From Metaphire vulgaris (Eukaryota; Annelida; Clitellata; Crassiclitellata; Megascolecidae), in NCBI GenBank assembly GCA_018105865.1, contig CM030832.1:12872419-12936418 (forward strand): a stretch of DNA of 64,000 bases, in the 5' to 3' direction. The position numbers and the translations under genes were made by a program. The notes below the pieces were generated by a model. The model saw nothing but the letters and a program-made list of their open reading frames with translations. It made no database searches and was not told the DNA's origin. This document shows positions 54,834-64,000 of this stretch, one piece after another; within the stretch, counting starts at the first letter, position 1, and every line of letters begins with the position of its first letter.

Positions 54834-54990
54834 AGGGCCGGATTAAGGTTCGAGTGGGTCTGGGGCTGAGAAGTAATAAAAGGTCGTCGCTTCCATAATT
54901 TGAAAATTGTCCCTTGTAAAATTTCCCACCTTCACTGAAAATCTCTGACAAGCAAAAAAGGTCGTCGCTTGAAAAACGGTGGGTCTATTT
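54834..54990. mobile_element. Truncated MITE, CAGGGCCGGATTAAG family
   Basis: It matches the left half of the 61115-61411 element (GGGGCTGAGAAGTAA, GTCGTCGCTTCCATAATTTG, CTTGTAAAATTTCCC) and then CTCTGACAAGCAAAAAAGG. The right terminus is missing. Confidence 0.7.
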
Positions 54991-55609
54991 TTTTTGGTTA
55001 TGAGGGCTTGTTCTTTATCTTAATATGGATAGTTGATACCCAACTTAATGTTAGGTTTTGCTATGCACTTCAATAGCTATGCGGGTTTCTGAGCATTAAT
55101 CATCTTCTGGGGACTCCAAGTTCTCTGTGCACGAATGCAACTTGCTACACCTGCCGACTTGTTGCTTCTTCAAAAAAGGGGACTCTCAAGCTTCAGAGCT
55201 TAGCCTCTCCAAGAGTGTGGGTGGGGGTTCGAGCCTAGCGGTTTAATATAAGTTTACTCATACAGTATCAGCGCAAGACAGGATTGCTTATCATTTGCAG
55301 TACTTTAAACACACATGAAATCAAAAGAAAGTGATTTAATGAAACAGCAGGCCTATCAAAAAGACAAACACAACGTGTAAATCAATTCAATGCACGATAG
55401 CGTTTCGACTATGAAAGTAACAAGTTAACAGTGAAAGTAAATTAGTCAAAGAATATCTGAGAACTCTAAACACCAAAGAGATTGTAATATATTAAAACAT
55501 TATTGTATGGCAATTGAAGGCTAATCATTTTTTATCACTCCTATATACATACATTAGGCCTATACCGAGCTTTGATGGATGCAAAATCTGCAATGGCTTC
55601 GTTATAGGA

Positions 55610-55730
55610 AAATCTGAGGCTATATATCCGTCCAGTTGACCCGACTGGGTCATGTTTTCCAGAGGACCTCCTAATCCAGAGGACCTCGATTTTCGAGCTG
55701 AACAATTTCTTCTTCTCGTCCGCACCCTGT
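55610..55730 (-). pseudogene. Decayed partial copy of the basic HMG-like gene
   Basis: On the minus strand it reads CSARKSRSSG and then loses the repeat frame. At the DNA level CCAGAGGACCTC, CGACTGGGTC, TCCAGTTGACC and TCGAGCTGAAC match the Ser/Arg repeat region of the intact gene near 57655-57735 in the same order. Only that region is present. It is 1.6 kb downstream of the intact gene in gene orientation. Confidence 0.6.
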
Positions 55731-55859
55731 TTGAAAAATTATTTTTAGCCATAGGCCTAGTCACAAGTATACGTTGGATTAAAGGCATTACAGCCGAGAA
55801 AAGCAAAAATGTATTTTAACGAGTGCATGTGTGTGAACAACAATTAATAGACTCAGTGA

Positions 55860-56105
55860 AGTTGGTATAACTAACTTTTGGGCCAACTTTGTTCCAGATT
55901 CTCAGTAGCCTATTCCTGCCTATCCCTAGCCTATCTCTGGAACGCGTTACCAGACAGTGTCACCAACGCGACCAACTTGGAAACATTCGCTAAAGAACTA
56001 AAAACGCACTTGCTCGGACACTCTTTTAATTCAATGTAAAGCACTCTTGACTCTAGTCCGCTAGATAATAGCGCTATATAAATTAGCCTATAACTATAAC
56101 TAACT
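55860..56105 (+). mobile_element. L2/CR1-like LINE 3' end
   Basis: A short frame reads LWNALPDSVTNATNLETFAK and ends at a stop near 56038, the last residues of this LINE type. It is followed by GCGCTATATAAATTAG and an ACTAACTAACTA tail. Confidence 0.75.
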
Positions 56106-56239
56106 AACTATCCTGTAACCAAGAACTTAGCAATTTCTGTCCTGACAATGTTTGGATCCACATATAGGTCTATGTGTGAATCAGAATTTTCTGTTAGGCC
56201 TATGGACGTTATTAAATCGAAACATCGCAGCGTTATAAC

Positions 56240-56460
56240 AGACCAACACCCATAAGTTTGGGAAAGATCATTCTCGCGGGGGAATCCCGCCCTGTGGAAC
56301 TCTCTTCCAGACAATGTGACGGGAGCTGTCGCAGCTGCACTATTCATTAGAAATTTGAAGACACATTTATTTAATATTGGATATGAACTGTGTTAAGCGC
56401 TCTTGTTGTAGGTCTTAGCCTTGTCTACTGCGCTATATAAATTGTTAATAAATAAACACC
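56240..56460 (+). mobile_element. Second L2/CR1-like LINE 3' end
   Basis: With one frameshift it reads LWNSLPDNVTGA followed by FIRNLKTHLFNIGYELC and a stop, then GCGCTATATAAATTG and a TTAATAAATAAA tail. It differs enough from the 55.9-kb copy to be a separate insertion. Confidence 0.75.
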
Positions 56461-57135
56461 TGCAAAATGCAATGCGTATTGCTCTAATTGGTTATTCGCC
56501 TGATTATGTTAACTACAGTAGTGGACCCACACGAACGATGGAAGACTGGATGTGGACCGCCTTCAAAAAGTTTGGGTACCCCTGCTCTACAGTCTACACA
56601 GACGACACAAATATATGCCTACTTGTTTCGAATCAGGATAGGCTACAACAGAGCTCGTGAAACTCGCAATCAAAAGCTAGTAAAAAGTAGGCTAAAGCGC
56701 TGGCTTCAGCTTAATAAACTCTTACTAGTCTCTTAGTTAGCATTTTTCGACTAAATCGATTGACCATATATTTCATTCAATTCATTGCCTCCACCCAAAC
56801 TTAATCTCAAATTAGGAGCTTCATTGAATGCGCACTGCTGTAGGATCCTCTTGACATCGAAACGTTTGAGTTGGTTAGACCTACATTACGTAATTGAAAT
56901 GAAGTTTTGTCTGGTTGGTGGGTTTAATTAGCACAGACATCAATAGAGATTTAAAAGCCTTTATTGTTACAAACCAGTTCATCAATATTTGGCAATTTGA
57001 TCTTTGCATACGATATTGTAAACAAGTGACGATAGATTTAGGGCCAATGGATTGAATTGTGTGTCGAAGTCGAGATTATTTTTTCTTATGATGCGTGTTC
57101 TTTACCTTAATATTCGAATAGTTTTCAACATTAGA

Positions 57136-57141
57136 TTTATT
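57136..57141 (-). terminator. Polyadenylation signal AATAAA (basic HMG-like gene)
   Basis: Minus-strand AATAAA 75 bases after the stop codon of the gene at 57216-57806. No histone-type 3' stem-loop was seen. Confidence 0.5.
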
Positions 57142-57215
57142 TTAACCAAGTCAGAGTCACAATAGAACTGATTCATGCGATCAGAGTTCGCCAAGACTAG
57201 TAGCGAATCACAGGC

Positions 57216-57806
57216 TTAACGCTGGCGGCGAGCGGTCTGGCTCCGCTGCTTCGAAGATGAAGCCCTGCTGCTGCTGCTGCTGCTCCGAGCTACCCTGCTG
57301 GTTCCGCGAGACGCTCCTTTGGCCTTGGTCTTGTACCTGGCCTTCTGTGCGTCCGACATGCCCCGCCACTGGCTGCCCAGGTCCTTCATGGCGGCCGCGA
57401 AGCCGTTCTTGTTCATGGATTTGTTCTTGAGTTTACTCTGGACGAAGGCCTGGTAGGCGGTCATGGCCCGCTTTGGTCTCACGCGATCAGCAGACGTCGA
57501 TCTGCTTCTTCCTCCTCGGGAAGCGCGGGATTTCGACGCAGAACGCGACGGAGTCTTCCTCTTACCGGCCACCGAACGGCTGCGGGTGGCAGCAGCCGGA
57601 GTCTTCCTCGAGCGCGCCGACCGGCTCCTCGACACCGACGCTGAGGCCCTCCGTCCAGTTGACCTCGACTGGGTCCTTCTTCCAGAGGACCTCGACTGGG
57701 TCTTTCGTCCAGAGGACCTCGATTTGGTTCGAGCTGAACCCCTTGTCTTCGAGGCAGTCGATCGACGACTCGTCGAAGCGTTCGATCTTCTCTTCGATTG
57801 AGCCAT
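57216..57806 (-). CDS. Arg/Ser-rich basic protein with HMG-box-like domain
   Basis: Single exon of 196 residues starting MAQSKRRSN. An in-frame upstream extension has no ATG. Residues about 1-110 are extremely rich in Arg, Ser, Lys and Thr, with repeats of the type SRSSGRKTQ (about residues 30-60). Residues about 118-170 look like a short HMG box: RPKRAMTAYQAFVQSKL at the start, then MKDLGSQWRGMSDAQKARY. The C-terminus returns to Ser/Arg with a serine run. There are no cysteines. Such a composition is typical of sperm nuclear basic proteins, so chromatin packaging in the male germ line is the likely role; this is inference. The gene is far richer in G+C than the surrounding DNA. It stands alone, with a decayed copy at 55.6-55.7 kb. 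A generic HMG-box chromatin protein is the alternative. Confidence 0.8.
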   Translation of the reverse strand: MAQSKRRSNASTSRRSTASKTRGSARTKSRSSGRKTQSRSSGRRTQSRSTGRRASASVSRSRSARSRKTPAAATRSRSVAGKRKTPSRSASKSRASRGGRSRSTSADRVRPKRAMTAYQAFVQSKLKNKSMNKNGFAAAMKDLGSQWRGMSDAQKARYKTKAKGASRGTSRVARSSSSSSRASSSKQRSQTARRQR

Positions 57807-58059
57807 AGCGAGTGGGTTTCGATCGATCAGCAAAGAGATGAAACGACGGATCTGTTGAGAGGAGAACGGTTGAAAAGATTTTGTTTCTAGGAATTCAAAA
57901 TTGTCGGCGACAGTTCGGTTGAAATCTTCACTTCAGAATGAAAAGAGAGCGTTAAGAAAGTTGCCTTGGATACCAAACTTTGAACATCTTTGATTGGATG
58001 TCGAAAATGACGTAATTTCATTTTTAATATACCTGACGTCACAGATGGTATCGGCTCTG

Positions 58060-58165
58060 AGAGAGGGGAGAAAGACAGAGTTCAGAGAGAGACAGAGACA
58101 TAGAGACAGAGAAGAGACAGAGACAAAGAGAGCGCGCCACAGAGACAGAAACAGAGAGACAGAAT
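58060..58165. repeat. AGAGACAG-type purine-rich repeat
   Basis: Imperfect GAGACAGA and GAGACAAA units, upstream of the basic HMG-like gene (on its 5' side). Confidence 0.85.
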
Positions 58166-58212
58166 TTTGGCCCAACTACAATGACTTACATCATGTCAGC
58201 CAGTCAAAGAAC

Positions 58213-58525
58213 CAGTGGCGTAGCCATGTGGGGTTGGGGGTTAGAACTTAGAACCCCCTGGGTTGCCCTACCAAAAAGTTTTATTGCGTATTATTATTAT
58301 TTGGAAGGAGGGGCGCCAAAATCGGGTTTAAGGTACCAAGAATGAAAAAAAGAAGCAAGGAAAAATAAAAAGTCAATATAGCTGTACGCTCATATAGCTA
58401 TATAACTAACTTAATCAAGCAAAATAATAGGTGACGACCTTCTTTTGCTTATCAGAATTTTTCGAAGTTGGGAATGGCCATAACCTCCCCCAACCCACCT
58501 TCGGGGAATCCTGGCTCCGCCACTA
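58213..58525. mobile_element. hAT-type MITE with perfect 8-bp target duplication
   Basis: CAAAGAAC flanks both sides (58205-58212, 58526-58533). The ends CAGTGGCGTAGCCATG and CTGGCTCCGCCACTA are inverted. It shares GGGGCGCCAAAATCGGGTTT with the MITE at 60329-60570. It contains one inverted copy of the GACAAGCAAAAAAGGTC-like motif (about 58433). Confidence 0.85.
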
Positions 58526-58754
58526 CAAAGAACATAAAGCTGCCTTGACAATACCTTGAGGCGTTTAACCTGATCAAGATTTTCTCAACCAAAACTGTCT
58601 GAACTTTCAGTCTGCAGCAGAAGACCATCGACCGACGTATACAGTACACATTGCTTAAAGGACATTTAGGCTTAGGCTTCATCATGATGCATAAAAAACT
58701 TCATTTACAATTTTACACCCCCTTCCGCATCCAAAGCCATCAGATGTAAAGGGA

Positions 58755-59045
58755 AGGGGTTTAATAATAATAATACTAATAAAAAATTAAGACTACTACT
58801 ACTAAACGCTACTACTACTATTACTACTACTATTTACTACTCTATGACTACTACTACTACTCTTTACTAATAATAATAATAATGCACTAGTTTAATACGC
58901 GATAGATAACAATAATAATAATAATAATAATAATAATTATTATTATTATTATTATTATTTTATTATTATTATTGAATTATTATTATTAAGGCGACGATTA
59001 TTATTCTCAAGTTTCTTAATAATGAAAGTTAATAAGGCGAATAAC

Positions 59046-59091
<46 letters not shown>

Positions 59092-59209
59092 GCAACAGGG
59101 ATTGGAGTGGTTCGGTAAGGTCTGCCCTCAGTGCCCTGTGTGAGAACCATTATGTTTCACCGATCAATTCATTCGCGTTATGGCCTTGCTGTGCAATCTC
59201 ATTCTTAGC

Positions 59210-59269
<60 letters not shown>

Positions 59270-59275
59270 TAGTAA
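58755..59275. repeat. Cluster of AAT, ATT, CTA and CAA microsatellites
   Basis: AAT runs (58760s, 58870s, 59045-59090, 59240-59270), CTA runs (58790-58860), CAA run (59211-59239), and one perfect AAT-to-ATT palindrome at about 58910-58965. Confidence 0.9.
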
Positions 59276-59426
59276 TAATAATGTGATTTAAAGTGGGTTA
59301 GAAGGCTAAGTAAGCCTATGTGAAAACCACTGTAGTAACTTTCCACATTCAATAACCTAGTTTTCTGAGATAGCTTTTGAAACCGTTTACTGTTTCAACG
59401 GTCACTCCCACCTCGTCCAAATTGTT

Positions 59427-59555
59427 TCATCTGCCCACCTTCTGCTTAAACAATTTGCATTTGTGGTGGCCTCTTGTGCTGCTATAGTGAGCCAATGTAA
59501 AGACTCGATCGTATTGCACATATACTTTCCCAGACATTATTTTGTATGTTTCAAT

Positions 59556-59616
<61 letters not shown>

Positions 59617-59960
59617 CTTTCTATTGTTGTCAACCCACAATATTGAAGTATTTTTTCGTAGATTAAATTATGGCATCCATTGACCATCTTTGTTGCTCGT
59701 CTTTGCACTTTTTCTAAAAGCTCTATATATTTTTCAGGAATGGATTCCATGTTTGTAACACAGTATTCTAGATGGGGCCTCACCAATGACTTATATAGTT
59801 TTACGATTAGCTCTTTGTTTCTACTCACTGTTGTTCTTTTCATCATTCCCAGCATTCGGTTGCCCTTTTTTGCTGCCTCCATGCATTGTTGAGTTGGATT
59901 CACACTTCTGTGGATGATTACCCCAAGCCTCGTTCTTTTTCTGTTTTGGTCAGAACCTTC
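59427..59960 (-). mobile_element. LINE reverse transcriptase fragment with internal (GA)n expansion
   Basis: The minus strand reads GNRMLGMMKRT, LYKSLVRPHLEYC, LEKVQRRATKM and CGLTTIERRRER. A (GA)n tract (about 59561-59613) follows in frame, then DLIETYKIMSGK. It is the C-terminal part of a non-LTR polyprotein. The frame is open for 158 residues, so the copy may be fairly young, but it is a fragment. Confidence 0.85.
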
Positions 59961-60328
59961 CCCCTAAAGCATAGTCTTATTCATTACCACTATTAGATTT
60001 CCCAACATGCATTACAGAACAATAATTGTCGATATTAAAGAGCATCAGGTTATCATTGCATAGGCCTACACGTTTCAACGTGCATAGCCACTACCAAGAA
60101 TGACAACCGAATGAATATTTCGAAGCTTTAGTTGTCGCTGACACTTGTCACTGGTCAGTGTTCGCCTTAATGTCTGAAATAACTTTAGGTGGGGAAAGCT
60201 TTCACTTAATCATTCATTCTATCCACCGGTTATCTGCATGCTCGAAGCACTGCACTGCACCGTAGACTACGTGAATCATGATAATTATAAGTAGTTACAT
60301 GTAAAAAATCTTTCAATTTGCAGTAGAA

Positions 60329-60570
60329 CAGTGGCGTAACCAGGGAGGGTTGAGGGTTACCCCCTCCCTTTGGCTGGCCGACCAAATGTTTTATTGCGTA
60401 TTGCGTATTATTATTCTGTGGGTGGAGGGGCGCCAAAATCGGGTTTAAGGTAGGAAAAATAAAACAAGAAACAAAAAATACCAATATAGCTGTATAGGCC
60501 TAGGCGCGGTCCGCGTACTCATAATGTTCGTTCGTAAACCCCTTTCAGGAAAATTCTGGCTACGCCACTG
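60329..60570. mobile_element. hAT-type MITE, same family as 58213-58525
   Basis: The ends CAGTGGCGTAACCAGG and CTGGCTACGCCACTG are inverted. The flanks are CAGTAGAA (60321-60328) and CAGTAGAG (60571-60578), 7 of 8 alike. The interior shares TTTTATTGCGTATT and GGGGCGCCAAAATCGGG with the 58.2-kb copy. Confidence 0.8.
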
Positions 60571-60689
60571 CAGTAGAGGATTCCTGGTTGATCCAGGTTC
60601 CAGCCACTGAGAACGATTTCGGCCGATTAAGCGCGCGCGCAGGCGAAACGCAGGAGTATATATGGAGCGTCTGTTGGTTCACGGATCTC

Positions 60690-60765
60690 TCTCGCTCTGT
60701 CTGTCTGTCTATCTGACTGTCTCTGTCTGTCTGTCTCTGTCTGTCTGTCTCTGTCTGCTGGCTGT
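60690..60765. repeat. TCTG/CTGT-type microsatellite
   Basis: Imperfect TCTG units. A TATATAT box-like sequence (60657) lies just upstream, but no gene start was identified. Confidence 0.85.
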
Positions 60766-61114
60766 ATGTCTGGTCGCCGCTACTCCTATAAATGGATCTG
60801 TTTAGCGGGGGGACATTCGTGTTGATAGCGAAGCAGAGAGCTGTAGAATTCTCTCCATATCTTTGCTATGAGTTGCCTTTGAACTTACGAAGCACTCGAC
60901 ATAAACATAACGGCCTTGGGCAGAGGCAACAACTGACTGCATCAGTAAGTGATAATTAGAAATACAGAAACAGCGCCAAAACGAACGTCGATTATTATTA
61001 CAGAATGTTGGTGGAGAGCAATCGAAAGCCTTTTCGCTTACATCCAATAGTTTTTTCTTTCGATGTTTTTGTTGCTGCTGTTACAGTATATTCATTCCCA
61101 GTGTTTATTCTAGC

Positions 61115-61411
61115 CAGGGCCGGATTAAGGGCCGATTGGGCCTGGGGCTGAGAAGTAAAAAAGTCGTCGCTTCCATAATTTGAAAAGTGCCCCTTGTAAA
61201 ATTTCCCGCCTCCATCACTATACTGAAAATCTCTGACAAGCAAAAAAGGTTATCTCCCTTCCAAATCGTGCTGACAAGCAAAGAAAAAAAGTTATATCCC
61301 TTCCAAATCGTGCTGACCAGCAAAAAAGGTTATCTCGAAAATCGGTGGGCCTATTTTCATGATGGGCCGGGGGGCCACAGCCCCTTCAGCCCCCGCCTTA
61401 ATATGGCCCTG
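61115..61411. mobile_element. MITE with CAGGGCCGGATTAAG ends
   Basis: The ends CAGGGCCGGATTAAG and CTTAATATGGCCCTG are inverted. The body has three or four tandem copies of a 35-40-base unit with CTGACAAGCAAAAAAGGTTAT and CCCTTCCAAATCGTG. No clear target duplication was seen. Confidence 0.8.
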
Positions 61412-61559
61412 GGTGAGGCTGAAATGCTACTGCTTCGTCTTGACTGTGTAATTTCTCAAAATTCAGTGAACTTTCAGCGTAGGTCTATATTTTAAAGTCA
61501 GTAAGTCTTTTAGCAGATACGCACTCTTCTCATGACCGTTGAAGATTTTTGTAAGCTGT

Positions 61560-61945
61560 GATCTATTCATTTAACGTTTTCGTTTCCAGAAAAACTCAAA
61601 CGAAAGGGCTCTTCAAAGTGCGAGAATCTTTCTCGTCTTTTGTATAAGCAGCTGCCCAGTCTGAACTCCGTGTACCTAGGCAAGCAGCAAAACAGGCGGC
61701 TTACGCCATTAGGATAGAGTAGTTTACCGTTGCTTTCCCTAGACCCGCGTTTTAACTTCGCAGCTTGACGCTGTTTCCAATTTATCGATCCATAAACGAC
61801 GTGGGCGGCTTGGCTGGCCGCCGACACCACGACTCGATCCCGGAATGGTCACCCATCCAAGTACTAGTCGCGCTCGATTTTGCTTAATTTCTATGTTCTG
61901 TCGAGAACCGGTCGTGCAATGCCAGGTTGGCCGGATTTACATAGG
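61560..61945 (-). mobile_element. SINE candidate with 5S-rRNA-like head
   Basis: On the minus strand the stretch at about 61935-61840 resembles the internal promoter of 5S rRNA: an AAATTAAGCAAAATCG A-box region, then AGTACTTGGATGGGTGACC as the C box. A non-5S body follows with GGGAAAGCAACGGTAAACTA, a phrase common in SINE bodies. This order (5S head, conserved body) is that of the SINE3 class. The 3' end and tail are not clear. A plain 5S pseudogene is the alternative. Confidence 0.6.
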
Positions 61946-62780
61946 CCGACCGAGAACGAATAATACCCGACACAAGTAGTTCTATTACGCCACTGCATGT
62001 AATTTGATTTTCTTCCTCATTGATTGCAGAAGGCGATCGATTCAGGTCTCGGTTGAGTGAAGTGTCAATCCACTGACCTACACACAAACACGCAGATTCG
62101 CCATTGCTGATTTCCATTACGCAATTTCCATCACACCTACACAATTGCGCCTTATCAGAGGCATGAGAAATTGTCCCGAACTTCGTCAGAGCCTATAGCT
62201 ATTTGGAAACAGTTTGCTTCTGTCCTTGCCACGTGGCATATATTCCATACATCGTTGCATATCTAATCCTGTTTTGTTCAAGCTTTTTACTTTCAACTTT
62301 GGTCTGACGTAAAGTCGTGTATTTCCTTATATCTCCAGTTTCTGCCCTGTTTTAAACGCATTTTATACGATAAACACATAGGAGCTGAGGTCTTAATTGA
62401 CAGAAAATTCGGTTCCACGTCGACAAGAAAAAAAGAGGCGTAGACACGCTTTCGAGGAGTGCATAAATATCTATGACTGCCTAGTTTTGTGATCAATGAA
62501 TTGAAAATTATCCTTTAGGTATGCCTATATATAGGGCTTGCTGTTGAAAAAAGAAAAAAGTATTAGACGCTCCAAATTGATTTAGACTGCTTCAAAGGGT
62601 AAATTGCTAAATTTAGTATAAGTGTCTTTAGTCTTATGTGTCTTTAGTCTAAGTGTGGTATTTGGGGGAGGAAGGAGGAAATCGAATTGCTGGTCACTGC
62701 TTGCTGACTTGCCCACTCATTTAAATAAAGAACTGTGGAAGTGGTAGGCCTATTCTTCCTTTCCACTGGTCATCCGACTC

Positions 62781-63149
62781 TCAAATACCATCCTGCTGAG
62801 TTTCCAACGAACTTTCACTGCTCTGTTCCCGTGAGAACAACTCTGCAGAGCCATTCGATCGGTTACTGTCGATGTTGGTTGAAGACAAACTGCGATATAG
62901 GCCTAGAGCTTTAGGATATTTTCCAGCCATATCAACGTACATTCTGGCGCGATGAATAATCCAGCATCTATGAAACTCCTCCGTGCAAGAACTTTTTCTC
63001 CCTGGCGATGTGATGGGGGGGGGTGGGGGCTGGATGCCTCTCGTCTTCCGGCACCGATGGTTATGCGGTGCGGCGTGCGTGTAGCGCGCACCGCTGAGGG
63101 ATGCCCGCGAACGCCCACGCTTACAGAAGAAACCCCGCTCTACTCCCAT
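62781..63149 (-). CDS. Uncharacterised 122-residue frame, possibly a terminal exon
   Basis: Not recognised. A true ATG opens a frame that stays open through GC-rich DNA. The downstream part (CTEEFHRCWIIHRARMYVDM, then KYPKALGLYRSL, ending in a Ser/Glu-rich tail) looks more protein-like than the upstream Arg/Pro part. Alternatively, a pyrimidine-rich tract ending CATCGCCAG near 63000 could be an acceptor and only the downstream 70 residues be coding. No conserved domain was seen; it may be chance. Confidence 0.25.
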   Translation of the reverse strand: MGVERGFFCKRGRSRASLSGARYTHAAPHNHRCRKTRGIQPPPPPITSPGRKSSCTEEFHRCWIIHRARMYVDMAGKYPKALGLYRSLSSTNIDSNRSNGSAELFSREQSSESSLETQQDGI

Positions 63150-63174
63150 AAGCGGGTTCTTCTATCATCGTATG

Positions 63175-63175
<1 letters not shown>

Positions 63176-63214
<39 letters not shown>
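63176..63214. repeat. (TA)n microsatellite
   Basis: About eighteen TA units followed by TGTATATGTG. Confidence 0.95.
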
Positions 63215-63219
<5 letters not shown>

Positions 63220-63813
63220 ATATGTGTTTTATATATAGACCCTGCTGGATGCTGGCATAGACTAGCGTAGTTCTGGAGCTGGATTTCACTTTTGCGTTTC
63301 TCTTTGTTCCTGGAAGTCGTAAGCTCGAAGACAATCCGCCGTCGTATCTCGATAAGGTGAGTTGAAACGACACAGCAGAAGTTTTGCAACACTGGTGCAG
63401 AAAAAGGGATTCAGAAGAGCAATTATAGCGGGATCTACGGGGAGAATAATGGGGCACGTACATCAAACGCACCTCAACGATTTTGTTTGCTATTTTCTCA
63501 TCATGGCGAAACGCCGAAAAGTTAAAAAGGCACGACTAGGCACGATAGACGATCATCGTCTTTTCTTCCCTTTCAATAGTTCTAGCAAGCAACAGGGAAC
63601 AACATTGGCGTAAACTTGGATGAAAAAAGTTGAGGGAGGGCAGCTCCTATGCCTTTCCATTCCCTGTGGCAGCCTCTTAAAACTTGGGGTTGGCTATAGC
63701 CTAAATGCCTAATATAAGTTTGCGCCTACTAGCAGCAATCCATACAAAAGGTGGGCAAGACAGAGTTGGGAATGGAATGCAAATGCTCCCCTACTGAATT
63801 CCTATATTCCCCT

Positions 63814-64000
63814 CAGTGGCGTCATTTCACACTTTTCTTGGGGGGCGAGAAAATTTTTTGCAAATTTTTGACAAATGTTTGGCAAATTTTGGGCACATTT
63901 TGGCAAATTTTAGGCATTTTTTGCAATTTTTTTTGCAATTTTTTCATTTTTGTGCAAATTTTGAGCAATTTTGGCAAATTTTAGAGCCAATGTTGGAAAA
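63814..64000. mobile_element. hAT-type MITE of GCAAATTTT units, cut by window end
   Basis: It begins CAGTGGCGTCATTTCACAC and continues CTTTTCTTGGGGGGCGAGAA, the reverse of the right end of 28908-29141. The interior is an array of TTTTGGCAAATTTTAGG-like units. The right end lies outside the window. Confidence 0.8.

Noticed and set aside
60584..60600. TTCCTGGTTGATCC, like the start of 18S rRNA
   Set aside because: The match stops after about a dozen bases and the following sequence is not rRNA.

Overview
This is animal nuclear DNA, probably from a marine invertebrate with an AT-rich, transposon-rich genome. Its genes have many short exons bounded by GT/AG introns. Several exons match conserved animal proteins closely, and most of the rest is decayed mobile DNA and microsatellites. 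I could not identify the species. Nothing looks bacterial, viral or organellar, and I found no tRNA gene or CRISPR array.

Layout. (1) 0.7-16.2 kb, plus strand: a complete 15-exon PRPF19 gene (U-box ubiquitin ligase and WD40 splicing factor). Its introns hold LINE fragments, piggyBac-like MITEs and microsatellites. (2) 17.7-42.65 kb, plus strand: a gene assembled here from seven exons. It encodes a secreted, probably GPI-anchored protein with three immunoglobulin domains. Its first intron is 16.6 kb and full of transposons. (3) 42.9-46.3 kb: intergenic DNA with an unusual order-preserving duplication. (4) 46.35-52.6 kb, minus strand: a complete four-exon SRSF1 (SF2/ASF) gene, convergent with the Ig gene. 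A dead mariner-type element with ~220-bp inverted repeats sits in its first intron. (5) 53-64 kb: repeat-rich DNA around one compact GC-rich single-exon gene on the minus strand (57.2-57.8 kb). That gene encodes an Arg/Ser-rich basic protein with an HMG-box-like C-terminal region, resembling sperm nuclear basic proteins. A decayed partial copy lies 1.6 kb away.

Two of the genes (PRPF19, SRSF1) act in pre-mRNA splicing, but nothing here suggests they are linked functionally by position.

The less ordinary content is: the unfamiliar three-Ig GPI protein, whose third domain lacks the usual F-strand cysteine; the basic HMG-like gene and its decayed copy; a short motif (GACAAGCAAAAAAGGTC-like) that recurs inside hAT-type MITEs with different termini; a hAT element resembling the vertebrate SPIN/URR1 families with a perfect 8-bp target duplication; a 5S-rRNA-headed SINE candidate; a fold-back element capped by microsatellites; and several local duplications whose shared anchors stay in order while their spacing drifts, which may be true tandem copies or two haplotypes placed side by side. 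Gene models and target-site duplications were worked out by eye. Family names rest on recall, not on a database search.
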